Positions 35,521-45,701 of a DNA stretch of 64,000 nt are shown piece by piece. The translations under genes and the position numbers were made by a program. The notes beneath the pieces are model-generated. The model did not search any database, had not been told where the DNA came from, and worked only from the letters and a program-made list of their open reading frames with translations. The stretch is from an uncultured Chitinophaga sp. (lineage in GTDB: Bacteria; Bacteroidota; Bacteroidia; Chitinophagales; Chitinophagaceae): positions 153,258-217,257 of the forward strand of contig NZ_CAMLHC010000012.1 in assembly GCF_946479755.1 (NCBI RefSeq). The letters run 5' to 3'. Position 1 is the first letter of the stretch. Each line of letters begins with the position of its first letter.

Positions 35521-36651
35521 GTGAATTTTGAACTGATAACTACAGATAGTGGCAGTAATGCCAGGGCTGGTAAGATTACCACTGCCCACGGTACCATAGA
35601 AACGCCGATTTTTATGCCGGTAGGCACGGTGGGCAGCGTGAAAGCCGTTACCCAGGAACAGGTGCGTGATGATGTGCAGGCACAGATTATTCTGGGCAAT
35701 ACCTATCATCTTTACCTGCGCCCCGGACTGGAAGTGTTGTCACTGGCCGGCGGCCTGCATAAATTCAACGGCTGGGAGCGCCCCATCCTGACCGACAGCG
35801 GTGGATACCAGGTGTTCTCCCTGGCGGCCAACCGCAAGATCAAGGAAGAAGGGGTGGTGTTCCAGTCCCATATCGACGGCTCCAAACACCTGTTTACCCC
35901 CGAAAATGTGATGGACATCCAGCGGACCATCGGCGCCGATATTATTATGGCGTTCGACGAATGCCCGCCGTACCCATCAGAATACCGTTATGCCCGTAAA
36001 TCCATGGACCTGACGCACCGCTGGCTGGACCGCTGTATACAAAGACTGAAAGATACCCAGCCCGCCTATGGCCACGAACAGACGCTGTTCCCCATTGTGC
36101 AGGGCAGCACCTATAAAGATCTCCGCAAGGCCTCCGCGGAATATATCGCCTCCCGCGGCGCCGCAGGCAACGCCATCGGCGGTTTGAGCGTAGGGGAACC
36201 GGAAAATGAGATGTATGAGATGTGCGGACTGGTGACCGAGATCCTGCCTAAAGACAAACCCCGCTACCTCATGGGCGTAGGCACCCCCTGGAACATCCTG
36301 GAAAACATCGCCCTCGGCGTGGATATGTTCGACTGTGTGATGCCCACCCGTAACGGCCGTAACGGCATGCTCTTTACCTGGAACGGCGTGATCAACATCC
36401 GCAATAAAAAATGGGCGACCGATTTTAACCCTATCGACGCCAACAGCGAGTGTTTCGCCACCCGTGACTACTCCCGGGCCTACCTGCGCCACCTGTTTGT
36501 GGCCGGCGAAATTTTAGGCATGACATTGGCGAGTATCCACAACCTCGCTTTTTACCTGGAGCTGGTAAAAGAAGCCCGCCGCCAGATCCTGGCCGGCACC
36601 TTCGCTACCTGGAAAACGGGCATGGTACAGCAACTGAAAACGCGACTGTAA
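35521..36651 (+). CDS. tgt: tRNA-guanine transglycosylase
   Basis: 376 residues. It exchanges G34 of GUN-anticodon tRNAs for preQ1 in queuosine synthesis. Recognised motifs: TPIFMPVGTVGSVKAV, LTDSGGYQVFSL (nucleophile/base-binding region), GGLSVGEP, YLMGVGTPWNILE, and MFDCVMPTRNGRNG with the catalytic Asp. The start is GTG, fixed by NFELITTDSGSNARAG. A near-match GATCTTTG with C following lies 24 bp upstream. queE of the same pathway is elsewhere in the window. Confidence 0.95.
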   Translation: MNFELITTDSGSNARAGKITTAHGTIETPIFMPVGTVGSVKAVTQEQVRDDVQAQIILGNTYHLYLRPGLEVLSLAGGLHKFNGWERPILTDSGGYQVFSLAANRKIKEEGVVFQSHIDGSKHLFTPENVMDIQRTIGADIIMAFDECPPYPSEYRYARKSMDLTHRWLDRCIQRLKDTQPAYGHEQTLFPIVQGSTYKDLRKASAEYIASRGAAGNAIGGLSVGEPENEMYEMCGLVTEILPKDKPRYLMGVGTPWNILENIALGVDMFDCVMPTRNGRNGMLFTWNGVINIRNKKWATDFNPIDANSECFATRDYSRAYLRHLFVAGEILGMTLASIHNLAFYLELVKEARRQILAGTFATWKTGMVQQLKTRL

Positions 36652-36676
36652 AAGTTCAGACTATAAAATAAACTAA

Positions 36677-36684
36677 TATCTTTG
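36677..36684 (+). promoter_or_regulatory. -7 box (TATCTTTG) of the permease gene
   Basis: Exact TAnnTTTG five bases before the ATG of the LptF/LptG-type permease, in the 38-bp gap after tgt. Confidence 0.4.
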
Positions 36685-36689
36685 GGCTC

Positions 36690-37769
36690 ATGACTAAAAT
36701 CGACTGGTACATTTTACGCAAGCTCATTGGAACGTTTATTTATTCCCTGATGATATTGCTGATCATTTCCGTAGTGATCGATATTACAGAGAAGATAGAT
36801 GATTTCATTAAGTACAACATATCCCTGCATGATGTGATTGTGGATTATTACTTCGGTTTTATCCCGCACATCGCGGCATTGCTGTTTCCCCTGTTCATAT
36901 TCATCTCCGTTATTTTCTTTACCTCCAAAATGGCGTACCGCTCAGAAATCATCGCTATCCTGAGCGCCGGTGTGAGCTTCCGCCGTTTCCTGCGCCCTTA
37001 CTGGGTAGGTGCCATCCTGTTTGGCGGTATCCTCTGGCTGGCCAACTACTGGGTGGTGCCCAATGCCAACCGTATCCGCACCACGTTCGAAAATACACGT
37101 ATCCGTACGCCGGACAACCAGCAGTCGCAGTACGACCGCTCCAGCCGCATCGACAGCTTTACCTACGTATCCTTCGGGACCTACGATCCTAACTATAAAA
37201 GTGGCAGCAACTTTACCCTGTCAAAGGTGGATAAACAGCTGATGTCCGTGAAGCTGCGGGCTGACCGCATCTCCTGGGACTCCACCAAAAAGGCATGGAG
37301 GCTGGACTATGTGTCTGTCAGGCATATGGACGGACTGCATGAAAAATGGTACAGCCGCCAGGACTCCATCCTTAAGATAGCGCTGGACCCCAAAGACCTG
37401 ATAGAGGTGAAAAACCTCCAGGAAGCCATGACCACGCCTGATCTGCGCAAGTATATTAAACGGGAGGCCATCCGCGGCTCCGAAGGCCTCAATACCTATT
37501 GGGTAGAGTACTACCGCAGGACCGCCGCCGCCGCCGCCGTAGTGATCCTGACCCTCATCGGGGGCATTATCGCCGCCAAAAAGGTGAGGGGAGGCAGTGG
37601 GCTGCACCTCGCCGTAGGCATCGTTATCAGCGCCAGCTATATCATCCTCATGCAGTTTACCACCGTATTCAGCACCAAGGCCGATCTGAACCCGCTCGTG
37701 GCCGTGTGGATACCCAACGTGCTTTTCGGGGGACTGGCATTTTACCTGTACCGCCGGGCGCCGAAATGA
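36690..37769 (+). CDS. LptF/LptG-family permease (YjgP/YjgQ)
   Basis: 359 residues: three N-terminal transmembrane helices, a periplasmic beta-jellyroll-like domain (about 125-270), and three C-terminal helices. The start KIDWYILRKLIGTFIYSL and MAYRSEIIAILSAGVSFRRF (cytoplasmic coupling helix with E-I-I-A) are typical. Such proteins form the inner-membrane LPS exporter with LptB. F and G cannot be separated safely here, so I give no symbol. It follows tgt by 38 bp. Confidence 0.9.
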   Translation: MTKIDWYILRKLIGTFIYSLMILLIISVVIDITEKIDDFIKYNISLHDVIVDYYFGFIPHIAALLFPLFIFISVIFFTSKMAYRSEIIAILSAGVSFRRFLRPYWVGAILFGGILWLANYWVVPNANRIRTTFENTRIRTPDNQQSQYDRSSRIDSFTYVSFGTYDPNYKSGSNFTLSKVDKQLMSVKLRADRISWDSTKKAWRLDYVSVRHMDGLHEKWYSRQDSILKIALDPKDLIEVKNLQEAMTTPDLRKYIKREAIRGSEGLNTYWVEYYRRTAAAAAVVILTLIGGIIAAKKVRGGSGLHLAVGIVISASYIILMQFTTVFSTKADLNPLVAVWIPNVLFGGLAFYLYRRAPK

Positions 37770-37865
37770 TGGGTGCGTCTACATTCAGGTCCCGGGCTGA
37801 CATCCCCGGCTGCGTTGTTTTACCGGGTTTTTCCCTTTATAATGTATGACTGTATAAAATACTGT

Positions 37866-37892
37866 AACAGGCTCCTGGAAAAGGGGCCTGTT
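37866..37892 (+). terminator. Hairpin after the permease gene
   Basis: AACAGGC pairs with GCCTGTT around a 13-base loop with partial internal pairing; the tail is TGCC, so the T-tract is weak. Confidence 0.45.
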
Positions 37893-38275
37893 TGCCTTCG
37901 GTAGCTATGCCCCGGTGCTCCGGCCAGCCCTTTGAAAAATGCCGTTTTTTTACCAGGCGTGAAAAAAAGCACCTTTATTTTCATCCTCGTTTATAACGAT
38001 TATCCATTCTGATCGGGTAAACAAAAATTGTCCAATCTGATAAATAAAAATGAAATTTTAAGCGGCATGCTTTCAATATTTTCAATTCGTTCTGAAAAAA
38101 TTTACATTTCTTTAACGTCGATGCCGTATGGTTTGTTTTGTATGTATAAATAATTGATTTATATATATATTAAATGGTTTGATGCCTGGTCATCCTCCCT
38201 GTCTGTTATGGGTGTTTTGCTTATTAAATTGACATTAAATACTGCTAAATGGTGGTAACTTCGTTAACAAATCAT

Positions 38276-38283
38276 TACTTTTG
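38276..38283 (+). promoter_or_regulatory. -7 box (TACTTTTG) of gltA
   Basis: Exact TAnnTTTG, 44 bp before the ATG. A TTCG at 38260-38263 is a weak candidate for the upstream element. Confidence 0.45.
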
Positions 38284-38327
38284 ACAATTGATCGATTTTG
38301 TTTCATTTTATAAACAATAGCAGTAAA

Positions 38328-39653
38328 ATGGGGTACATAAAAGAAAAATTCAAGGTTAAAGCAGATGAACTTAACGTTGAAGTAAAGGACCTGGTAAAGA
38401 ACCACGGCTCAAAAAAAATTGAAGACGTAACAGTGGCGCAGGTTTACCAGGGTATGCGCGGTATTACCGGCATTGTAACGGAAACTTCCCTGCTGGATGC
38501 CAACGAGGGCATTCGTTTTCGCGGATATTCCATTCCGGAGCTGAGAGAACACCTGCCAAAAGCGCCGGGTGGAGCTGAACCGTTACCAGAAGGGCTGTTT
38601 TACCTGATGTTGATTGGTGAGTTACCCAATGAAACAGATGTGCAGACTTTATCCAGCATGTGGGGACGCCGTTCTCATGTACCTAACCATGTATTTGATG
38701 CTATTGAGGCATTGCCTATTACTACCCACCCGATGACGATGTTCACTGTAGGTATCATGGCGCTGCAGACAGAATCTGCATTTGCAAAGGCCTATGCTGA
38801 AGGTATCAATAAAAAAGACTACTGGAGCTACATGTATGAAGACACGATGAACCTCATCGCCCGTCTTCCCCGTATCGCTGCCTACATCTATCGCCGCAAA
38901 TACAAAGGCGGTCAGCACATCCAGCCTAACGGCATGCTGGACTGGGCAGGTAACTTCGCACATATGCTGGGTTACAGCGACGAAGGCTTCAAGGAGCTGA
39001 TGCGTCTTTACATGGTGATCCATGCCGACCACGAAGGTGGTAACGTGAGCGCACACACGACACACCTGGTAGGTTCCGCCCTCAGCGATGCTTACCTGTC
39101 TTTCGCCGCCGGTATGAACGGCCTGGCAGGTCCGCTGCACGGTCTGGCCAACCAGGAAGTGATCAAGTGGATACTGGCCATGCGCGAAGAACTCGGTGGT
39201 GGCATGCCTACCAAAGAGCAGATCGAAGCGTATGTACGCAAAACCCTGTCTGAAGGTAAAGTAGTACCGGGCTACGGTCACGCTGTACTGCGTAAAACAG
39301 ATCCGCGCTTCACCGCACAGATGGAATTTGCTAAAAAACACCTGCCTAATGATGAACTGGTGAAAATTGTGTGGACCGTATACGAAACCGTACCGCCGAT
39401 TTTACAGGAACTGGGCAAAGTGAAAAACCCATGGCCTAACGTAGACGCACACTCCGGCGCATTGCTGGTACACTACGGCCTGGTAGAATATGAATTCTAC
39501 ACCGTACTGTTCGGCGTATCCCGCGCACTGGGCGTACTGGCCTCCCTCTGCTGGGACAGAGGTCTGGGTCTCTCTCTCGAAAGACCTAAATCCGTTACCA
39601 CTGAATGGATGAAACAGTTTGTAGAAGGAAAAGTGACTGCAGACGCAGAATAA
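38328..39653 (+). CDS. gltA: Citrate synthase, mitochondrial-like type
   Basis: 441 residues. It condenses acetyl-CoA with oxaloacetate to citrate. Catalytic residues are His271 in [10 protein letters not shown], His318 in [13 protein letters not shown] and Asp373 in VDAHSGALL, matching the pig mitochondrial enzyme (His274/His320/Asp375). Blocks such as [35 protein letters not shown] and [10 protein letters not shown] also look closer to mitochondrial enzymes than to E. coli GltA, and the Zn-binding N-terminal domain of the hexameric type is absent. The MGYIKEKF start is chosen; a longer frame has a TTG ten codons upstream. Confidence 0.94.
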   Translation: MGYIKEKFKVKADELNVEVKDLVKNHGSKKIEDVTVAQVYQGMRGITGIVTETSLLDANEGIRFRGYSIPELREHLPKAPGGAEPLPEGLFYLMLIGELPNETDVQTLSSMWGRRSHVPNHVFDAIEALPITTHPMTMFTVGIMALQTESAFAKAYAEGINKKDYWSYMYEDTMNLIARLPRIAAYIYRRKYKGGQHIQPNGMLDWAGNFAHMLGYSDEGFKELMRLYMVIHADHEGGNVSAHTTHLVGSALSDAYLSFAAGMNGLAGPLHGLANQEVIKWILAMREELGGGMPTKEQIEAYVRKTLSEGKVVPGYGHAVLRKTDPRFTAQMEFAKKHLPNDELVKIVWTVYETVPPILQELGKVKNPWPNVDAHSGALLVHYGLVEYEFYTVLFGVSRALGVLASLCWDRGLGLSLERPKSVTTEWMKQFVEGKVTADAE

Positions 39654-39679
39654 TTCCGCCTGCGGACTGAAAAATATAA

Positions 39680-39727
39680 TTAGCGAAGATGAAAGCTGTA
39701 GCAGCTTTTATCTTCGCTAATCTTTTT
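39680..39727 (+). terminator. Intrinsic terminator of gltA
   Basis: TTAGCGAAGATGAAAGCTG (39680-39698) pairs with the downstream arm (39702-39720) around TAG, with a single G-T wobble, and is followed by TCTTTTT. It is the clearest factor-independent terminator in the window. The stem core GCGAAGA is shared with two other terminators. Confidence 0.85.
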
Positions 39728-39813
39728 AAATTATCTTCGTGGCTCACTAAAACCGGTTCATTATCTCAACTTTCACTGCCATATTATCCAACCCGATAGA
39801 ATATCTCAAAGGC

Positions 39814-41874
39814 GTGGGACCGCAGAAAGGAGAACTGCTGCGTAAGGAGATCGGTGTACATACTTTCGGCGATCTGTTGCAGTATTTTCCTTTCCGTTAT
39901 GTAGACCGTACCAAGATAGATAAGATCGCTTCACTGAGCGGCTATGAGGATTTTGTGCAGATACGCGGGCGTATCCTGCGCATGGAAGTGGTAGGAGAGA
40001 ACAGAGGTAAACGGCTGGTGGCCACCTTCAAAGACGAAACCGGCATTATAGAGCTGGTATGGTTTCAGGGTTGGCAGTGGATGCAGAAATCCCTGCGCGA
40101 AAATGTGTCCTACCTGGTGTTTGGCCGCATCTCCGTATTCAACGGCGTTCCGCAGCTGGCGCATCCCGAAATGGACCTGCTTACGGAAGAAATCGCGACA
40201 GGGAAACAACACCTGGAACCGGTGTATTCCACCACGGAAAAACTGAAAGCACGCGGACTAACGGCAAAGGCTATCGGAAAACTGACCAGGGCGCTGCTCG
40301 AACAGATGTCGCCCATGGAAGTGAGAGAGAACATCCCGGTGGAGGTGCTGCAGCAATACCGGCTGATGCCCCGGTCCATGGCCTATTTTAAGATACACTT
40401 GCCTGGCAGCGAGGACGAAGCGCACCAGGCGCAGCGCCGGCTGAAATTTGAAGAGCTGTTCATCGCGCAGATCAGGATATGCCGCCTTAAAATCAAACGG
40501 CAAAAGCTGTCGCACGGTTATGTGTTTGGCGCCGTCGGCGAATCCTTTAATGAATTTTACAACAACCATCTGCCTTTCGACCTCACCGGCGCACAGAAAC
40601 GTGTATTGAAGGAAATCCGTATGGACACCGTGCATGGCCGGCAGATGAACCGCCTGTTGCAGGGTGATGTAGGCAGCGGTAAAACCATGGTGGCCCTGCT
40701 GACCATGCTGCTGGCGAAAGACAACGGTTTCCAGGCCTGCCTGATGGCGCCGACGGAAATCCTGGCGCAGCAACACTATAAGGGGTTGGCCGAACTGCTG
40801 CAGCATATGCCGGTCAAAATAGCACTGCTGACAGGCAGCATCAAAGGCAAAGCCCGCAAACAAATACTCGCCGGCGTAGCAGATGGCAGCATCCATTTCC
40901 TCGTCGGCACCCACGCCCTGCTGGAAAAAGAAGTGGTGTTCCAGAACCTCGGCATGGCCATCGTAGACGAACAGCACCGTTTCGGGGTGGCCCAACGGGC
41001 ACGGCTATGGGAAAAGAACAACATTCCGCCACATATCCTTGTCATGACGGCAACGCCTATACCGCGAACACTGGCGATGACCGTCTACGGCGATCTGGAC
41101 GTGTCTGTGATCGATGAAATGCCACCCGGCAGGAAACCTATTACCACCGTTCACCGTACGGAGTTCCAGCGCCCGCAGGTGATGAACTTCATCAAAGACG
41201 AAATCAAAAAAGGCCGGCAGGCTTATATCGTATACCCCCTCATCGAAGACAGTGAAAAACTGGATTACGAAAACCTCATGAAAGGATATGAGGAAGTGAA
41301 AGCTTTTTTTCCCGAACCGCAGTTTTACATCAGTATGGTGCACGGCCGCCAGCCGGCAGAAATGCGGGAAACCAACATGCAACGCTTCGTAAGCGGTGAT
41401 ACCCACATCATGGTGGCGACAACCGTTATCGAGGTAGGCGTGAACGTGCCCAATGCCTCCGTAATGGTGATCGAAAGCACGGAACGCTTCGGTCTTTCAC
41501 AGCTGCACCAGCTCCGGGGCCGCGTAGGCCGCGGCGCAGAGCAGTCTTTCTGCATTCTGATGACAGGCACCAAACTGGGACAGGTATCCAAAGAACGCAT
41601 CAATGTTATGGTGCAAACCAACAACGGTTTTATCATCTCCGAAAAAGACATGGAACTCCGCGGCCCGGGAGATATCGAAGGCACCCGCCAGAGCGGAGTG
41701 CTGGATTTCAAACTGGCAGACATCGTGCAGGACAGGGCCGTACTGGAAGCTGCCCGCGCCAGCGCGGAAAAAATACTGTCAGAAGATCCCGATCTCGTCC
41801 TCCCTGAAAATCAAGGCTTAAAAGATTATTTGGCGCTTCAGCGCGGGAAATCTCAATGGAGTAAAATTTCCTGA
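39814..41874 (+). CDS. recG: ATP-dependent DNA helicase RecG
   Basis: 686 residues from GTG. RecG rescues stalled forks and branch-migrates Holliday junctions. The wedge/OB domain (about 1-170) is followed by the helicase core with GDVGSGKTMVALL (Walker A), APTEILAQQHY, VDEQHRFGV (DEQH box), MTATPIPRTLAM, and LHQLRGRVGRG (motif VI). The conserved family start NPIEYLKGVGP extends upstream of the GTG with no ATG, GTG or TTG before a stop at 39748, so the true start may be an ATT (39760) or ATA (39781) codon. Confidence 0.93.
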   Translation: MGPQKGELLRKEIGVHTFGDLLQYFPFRYVDRTKIDKIASLSGYEDFVQIRGRILRMEVVGENRGKRLVATFKDETGIIELVWFQGWQWMQKSLRENVSYLVFGRISVFNGVPQLAHPEMDLLTEEIATGKQHLEPVYSTTEKLKARGLTAKAIGKLTRALLEQMSPMEVRENIPVEVLQQYRLMPRSMAYFKIHLPGSEDEAHQAQRRLKFEELFIAQIRICRLKIKRQKLSHGYVFGAVGESFNEFYNNHLPFDLTGAQKRVLKEIRMDTVHGRQMNRLLQGDVGSGKTMVALLTMLLAKDNGFQACLMAPTEILAQQHYKGLAELLQHMPVKIALLTGSIKGKARKQILAGVADGSIHFLVGTHALLEKEVVFQNLGMAIVDEQHRFGVAQRARLWEKNNIPPHILVMTATPIPRTLAMTVYGDLDVSVIDEMPPGRKPITTVHRTEFQRPQVMNFIKDEIKKGRQAYIVYPLIEDSEKLDYENLMKGYEEVKAFFPEPQFYISMVHGRQPAEMRETNMQRFVSGDTHIMVATTVIEVGVNVPNASVMVIESTERFGLSQLHQLRGRVGRGAEQSFCILMTGTKLGQVSKERINVMVQTNNGFIISEKDMELRGPGDIEGTRQSGVLDFKLADIVQDRAVLEAARASAEKILSEDPDLVLPENQGLKDYLALQRGKSQWSKIS

Positions 41875-41996
41875 CGTTTTTAACGTTTATTAATTTATAC
41901 CGTCTGAATAGTTGATATACTCCCCTGAACATATCGTCCGGACAGCGGTATTATATCTTACGCCCGTAACAATTTAATGGGCTTCTGCGTTTATAG

Positions 41997-44900
41997 ATGT
42001 ATATTGGTTTTTTTGGCATTAAAATAAATCTTATCCCGTTGAAATTTACCCTCCCGAGCGGCCTTATTGGAATGATGATCCTCCTGTTGTTTACCGGTTA
42101 CACTGCCCGGGGGCAACAGTCAACCAATTTCACTCCCTTGAACTTTATTGAAAACAAAGGTCAATGGGACCCTCAGGTCCTGTATAAGTCAGACGTGGGT
42201 ACCGCCGATATATGGCTGAGAAAAACAGGCTTCACTTTTATGCTGTACAGCAAAGAAGACATGCATGAGCTGTTTGAATACATGCACGGTCATGGCGAAG
42301 CCGCCGACTCGGGCGCAGTGGTCGTTCCTAAAAACAGCGCTGCCGCCAAAGCTGCCGCTACGGCCAGAAACCGTGAACCGGAACGGCCGCGCAGATTTCC
42401 GGATGTAAGAGGACATGCTTACCAGGTTAATTTTATCGGCGCCAACGAAAACCCGGAAATCCTCCCGGAAAAACCACAGGAAACGCTCAGTAACTATCTG
42501 ATTGGTAATGACAGGTCCAAATGGGCATCCAATGTGAAGTCCTACCAGGGACTGATGTATAAGTCGCTGTATCCCGGTATCGACGCACATGTTTACTCCG
42601 ATGCCTCCCAGCTGAAATATGATCTCATTGTAGCGGCAGGCGCCAACCCGGATAAAGTGCAGTTAGCTTACGACGGCGTCTCCAGCATGGAAATCAAAAA
42701 AGGACAACTGCTGATACATACTACTGTGGGCGATGTCATCGAACAACTGCCTTACGCCTACCAGTATGTCAATAACCAGCGCGTGTCCGTAAAAGTATCG
42801 TACAAACTGAATGGTAATAAAGTAGGATTTAAAATCTCCGGTGATTATGACCCTGCTTATCCGCTGGTGATAGATCCGGTATATGTGTTTTCCACTGTGT
42901 CCGGTTCCCGGGCCGATAACTGGGGATTTACTGCTACCTATGATGATGCTGGCAATTTCTATGGCGGCGGTATCGTCTTTAGTGCCGGCTACCCCGCTAC
43001 GCCGGGCGCCTACAAAACGGCGTTCAACGGCGGCGCCTTCGACATCGCCATTTCCAAGTTCAATCCTAATGGTACCCGGCTGATTTATGCCACCTATATC
43101 GGTGGTGACGGGCAGGAACAACCGCACAGCCTTTTCGTGGATGCCCAGGGCAATCTTGTCATTTCCGGCAGGACCACCTCGGCCAACTATCCGTATGACA
43201 AGGTGGAAGGCACTAACCGCGGTGGATGGGATATTGTGGTCACCAAACTAAACGCTACAGGTAGCGGTCTGATCGGATCCCTGATCGTGGCCGGCGGCTC
43301 CGATGACGGCGTGAACATGCGTGAAAACCGCGCAGGCGGCGACTGGGTGCTGTTACGCAACTACGGTGACGATGCCCGCAGTGAAGTGGTGATTGACGAC
43401 GCAGGATATATCTATGTGGCCAGCTGCACCCGCTCCAGCGATTTCCCCGTCACATCGGGTGTTTTCCAGGGTACCTTCGGCGGCTCGCAAGACGGTGTGG
43501 TGATGAAGATCAATCCGATGTGCAGGGGGCTGGTATGGTCCAGCTACCTCGGCGGCTCCGCGGAAGATGCCGCTTATGTCATCGCGCTCAATAAACTCAA
43601 TACTTTATATGTAGCCGGCGGTACCGCCAGCAGTAACTTTTCCGTTACTCCCGGCGCCCTTTACCCCACTTACCGCGGCGGGGTATGTGACGGCTTTATC
43701 ACGCATATTGCCAACGACGGTTCCAGGATATTACAAAGCACTTTCCTCGGTTCCAATGACCCCTCTGCCGACCAGGTGTATGGTATACAACTGGACAGGA
43801 ACGGCTTCGTATATGCGATGGGGACCACCGAAGGCACATGGCCTATCAAGCTGCTTAACGCCGGTGACTACAACGATAACTCCCTGCAGTACATCGTGAA
43901 GATGCAACCGGACCTGAGCGCGTTTGTGTATTCCACCACTTTCGGCAAGCGGCGGCAGCTGGCTTCCACGCCGTCGATTTCACCTACCGCTTTCCTGGTG
44001 GACCGCTGCGAAAACGTATATGTGTCCGGCTGGGGCGGTGGTATCAATAACTCATTGCATTATCCCAACTCCGGCACCTTTGGGTTGCCGGCAAAAAATC
44101 CTGTCCAGAGCTCTACCGACGGGATGGATTTTTACTTCTTTGTATTGCAGCGTGATGCAGCCGCGCAGCTGTTTGGCAGCTGGTTTGGCGGTAACGGTCT
44201 GTATGAACACGTGGATGGCGGCACCAGCCGCTTTGACCGCAATGGTGTGATCTACCAGGGACTCTGTGCATGGTGTAATGTAAGCCAGAACGGCAGCAAA
44301 CCACGTTATCCCACCACCCCCGGCGCTTATTCCAGCGTACCGCCTCCGGCCTGTAATTATGGCGCTTTAAAAATCGCCTTCAACCTCGACGGGGTGAAGG
44401 CGGGTATTAAAACCCTGGGCCGCAGAACAAACTACTGCGTACCGAGCGAAATCACTTTCGTGGACACTACCCGTCTGCCGGCGGAAAGATGGGAATGGCA
44501 TTTCCCGGATGGGACCGTGGTGAACGGAAAAGATACCATTAAACATACTTTCAACCAGATAGGCACCTTCAGGGTGATGCTGGTAAAAGTGGACCGTGCC
44601 AGCTGTAATGGTACAGATACGGCCTATATTGACGTGAAGCTGGGGAACAATGAAGCCAAATTTGATTTTGACGCACAACGGCAGCCGCCCTGCGAAGCCC
44701 TGGCGTATGTCTTTACCAGTAACGCCACGCCGACAGGCGCTTTCCGCGACAGCTCGTTTATCTTCGATCTGGGCGATGGTTCCAAACCGGAGTATGTAGG
44801 GCCGTCCAAATTCCCTTACAACCATAAGTTCGCCGCACCGGGCGTCTATAATGTAAGTCTTACCCTGGTAGACACTAACTTCTGTAACGCGCCGCAAACC

Positions 44901-45695
44901 ATCACCAAGCCATTGCGTGTGGCCGTTAACGTTACCGCGCAGTTCAATATGCCGGATACAGTTTGCGTAGGCACAGAATTGCAACTGGATAATACCACGC
45001 TGGGCGGGGAAAGTTTCCTGTGGACCTTTGAAGATAACGGGGAACAATCCACGGAGCCTTACCCGATCCATAAATTTGCGGTACCGGGCAGATGGAAAGT
45101 GAAACTGCTGGTGCTGGACGAAAATACCTGTAATAAAAAAGACAGTATCACCAAAACAGTACTGGTTGCTGAGCCGCCGGTGGCAGACTTTGACTTTATG
45201 CCCACCAAGGCTACGGAAAATACACCGGTGACCTTTACCAACCTGACACAGGGACAGGAACCGCTGCATTACCTGTGGAATTTCGGCGACGGCGACACTA
45301 CTTCTGTTCGTAACCCGCAGCACCAATACCTGAAGACAGGTACTTACAACGTGTGCCTGACCGCAGCTAACAGGGAAGGATGTACGCATACCGCCTGCAA
45401 ACAGGTAACGGCTATCGTGGTACCGCTGTTTGATGTGCCCACGGCCTTCTCTCCCAACAATGACGGCATGAACGATGTGTTTTATGTGAAGTCATTTGGT
45501 GTGACTAAGTTTAACCTCAAGATATTTAATCGCTGGGGACAGTTGATTTTTGAAAGTTCTGACCCCAGGATAGGCTGGGACGGCCGGTTTAAAGGAGCAG
45601 TGCAGCCCATGGATGCATATGCTTACGTGGTAAGCCTCGAGTTTACCGACGGGACCAAGGCCAATAAGACAGGAAATGTAACCTTGTTAAGATGA
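41997..45695 (+). CDS. SBBP/PKD surface protein with T9SS type B sorting domain (1232 aa)
   Basis: After an N-terminal signal region (hydrophobic MMILLLFTGYTARG, cleavage near GQQ) comes the module FIENKGQWDPQVLYKSDVG, typical of DUF7948. SBBP beta-propeller repeats follow (about 300-680, e.g. IYATYIGGDGQEQPHSLFVD and VWSSYLGGSAEDAAYVIAL). Four PKD-like domains come next (e.g. EWHFPDGTVV, FLWTFEDNG, YLWNFGDGDTT), then a type B sorting domain (AFSPNNDGMNDVFY, LKIFNRWGQLIF, final GNVTLLR). The protein should be exported by T9SS and stay at the surface. Six bases separate it from a PorP/SprF gene. Function is unknown. The ATG at 41997 is used, but a start nearer MMILLL is possible. Confidence 0.87.
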   Translation: MYIGFFGIKINLIPLKFTLPSGLIGMMILLLFTGYTARGQQSTNFTPLNFIENKGQWDPQVLYKSDVGTADIWLRKTGFTFMLYSKEDMHELFEYMHGHGEAADSGAVVVPKNSAAAKAAATARNREPERPRRFPDVRGHAYQVNFIGANENPEILPEKPQETLSNYLIGNDRSKWASNVKSYQGLMYKSLYPGIDAHVYSDASQLKYDLIVAAGANPDKVQLAYDGVSSMEIKKGQLLIHTTVGDVIEQLPYAYQYVNNQRVSVKVSYKLNGNKVGFKISGDYDPAYPLVIDPVYVFSTVSGSRADNWGFTATYDDAGNFYGGGIVFSAGYPATPGAYKTAFNGGAFDIAISKFNPNGTRLIYATYIGGDGQEQPHSLFVDAQGNLVISGRTTSANYPYDKVEGTNRGGWDIVVTKLNATGSGLIGSLIVAGGSDDGVNMRENRAGGDWVLLRNYGDDARSEVVIDDAGYIYVASCTRSSDFPVTSGVFQGTFGGSQDGVVMKINPMCRGLVWSSYLGGSAEDAAYVIALNKLNTLYVAGGTASSNFSVTPGALYPTYRGGVCDGFITHIANDGSRILQSTFLGSNDPSADQVYGIQLDRNGFVYAMGTTEGTWPIKLLNAGDYNDNSLQYIVKMQPDLSAFVYSTTFGKRRQLASTPSISPTAFLVDRCENVYVSGWGGGINNSLHYPNSGTFGLPAKNPVQSSTDGMDFYFFVLQRDAAAQLFGSWFGGNGLYEHVDGGTSRFDRNGVIYQGLCAWCNVSQNGSKPRYPTTPGAYSSVPPPACNYGALKIAFNLDGVKAGIKTLGRRTNYCVPSEITFVDTTRLPAERWEWHFPDGTVVNGKDTIKHTFNQIGTFRVMLVKVDRASCNGTDTAYIDVKLGNNEAKFDFDAQRQPPCEALAYVFTSNATPTGAFRDSSFIFDLGDGSKPEYVGPSKFPYNHKFAAPGVYNVSLTLVDTNFCNAPQTITKPLRVAVNVTAQFNMPDTVCVGTELQLDNTTLGGESFLWTFEDNGEQSTEPYPIHKFAVPGRWKVKLLVLDENTCNKKDSITKTVLVAEPPVADFDFMPTKATENTPVTFTNLTQGQEPLHYLWNFGDGDTTSVRNPQHQYLKTGTYNVCLTAANREGCTHTACKQVTAIVVPLFDVPTAFSPNNDGMNDVFYVKSFGVTKFNLKIFNRWGQLIFESSDPRIGWDGRFKGAVQPMDAYAYVVSLEFTDGTKANKTGNVTLLR

Positions 45696-45701
45696 TGAGT
45701 C

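Larger units (their letters stand above)
37770..38327. other. 558-bp intergenic region before citrate synthase
   Basis: Contains a hairpin just after the permease gene, a long AT-rich centre (37930-38270) with no ORF or repeat that I can support, and a -7 box next to gltA. The AT-rich part may be a regulatory region for the citrate synthase gene. Confidence 0.5.
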
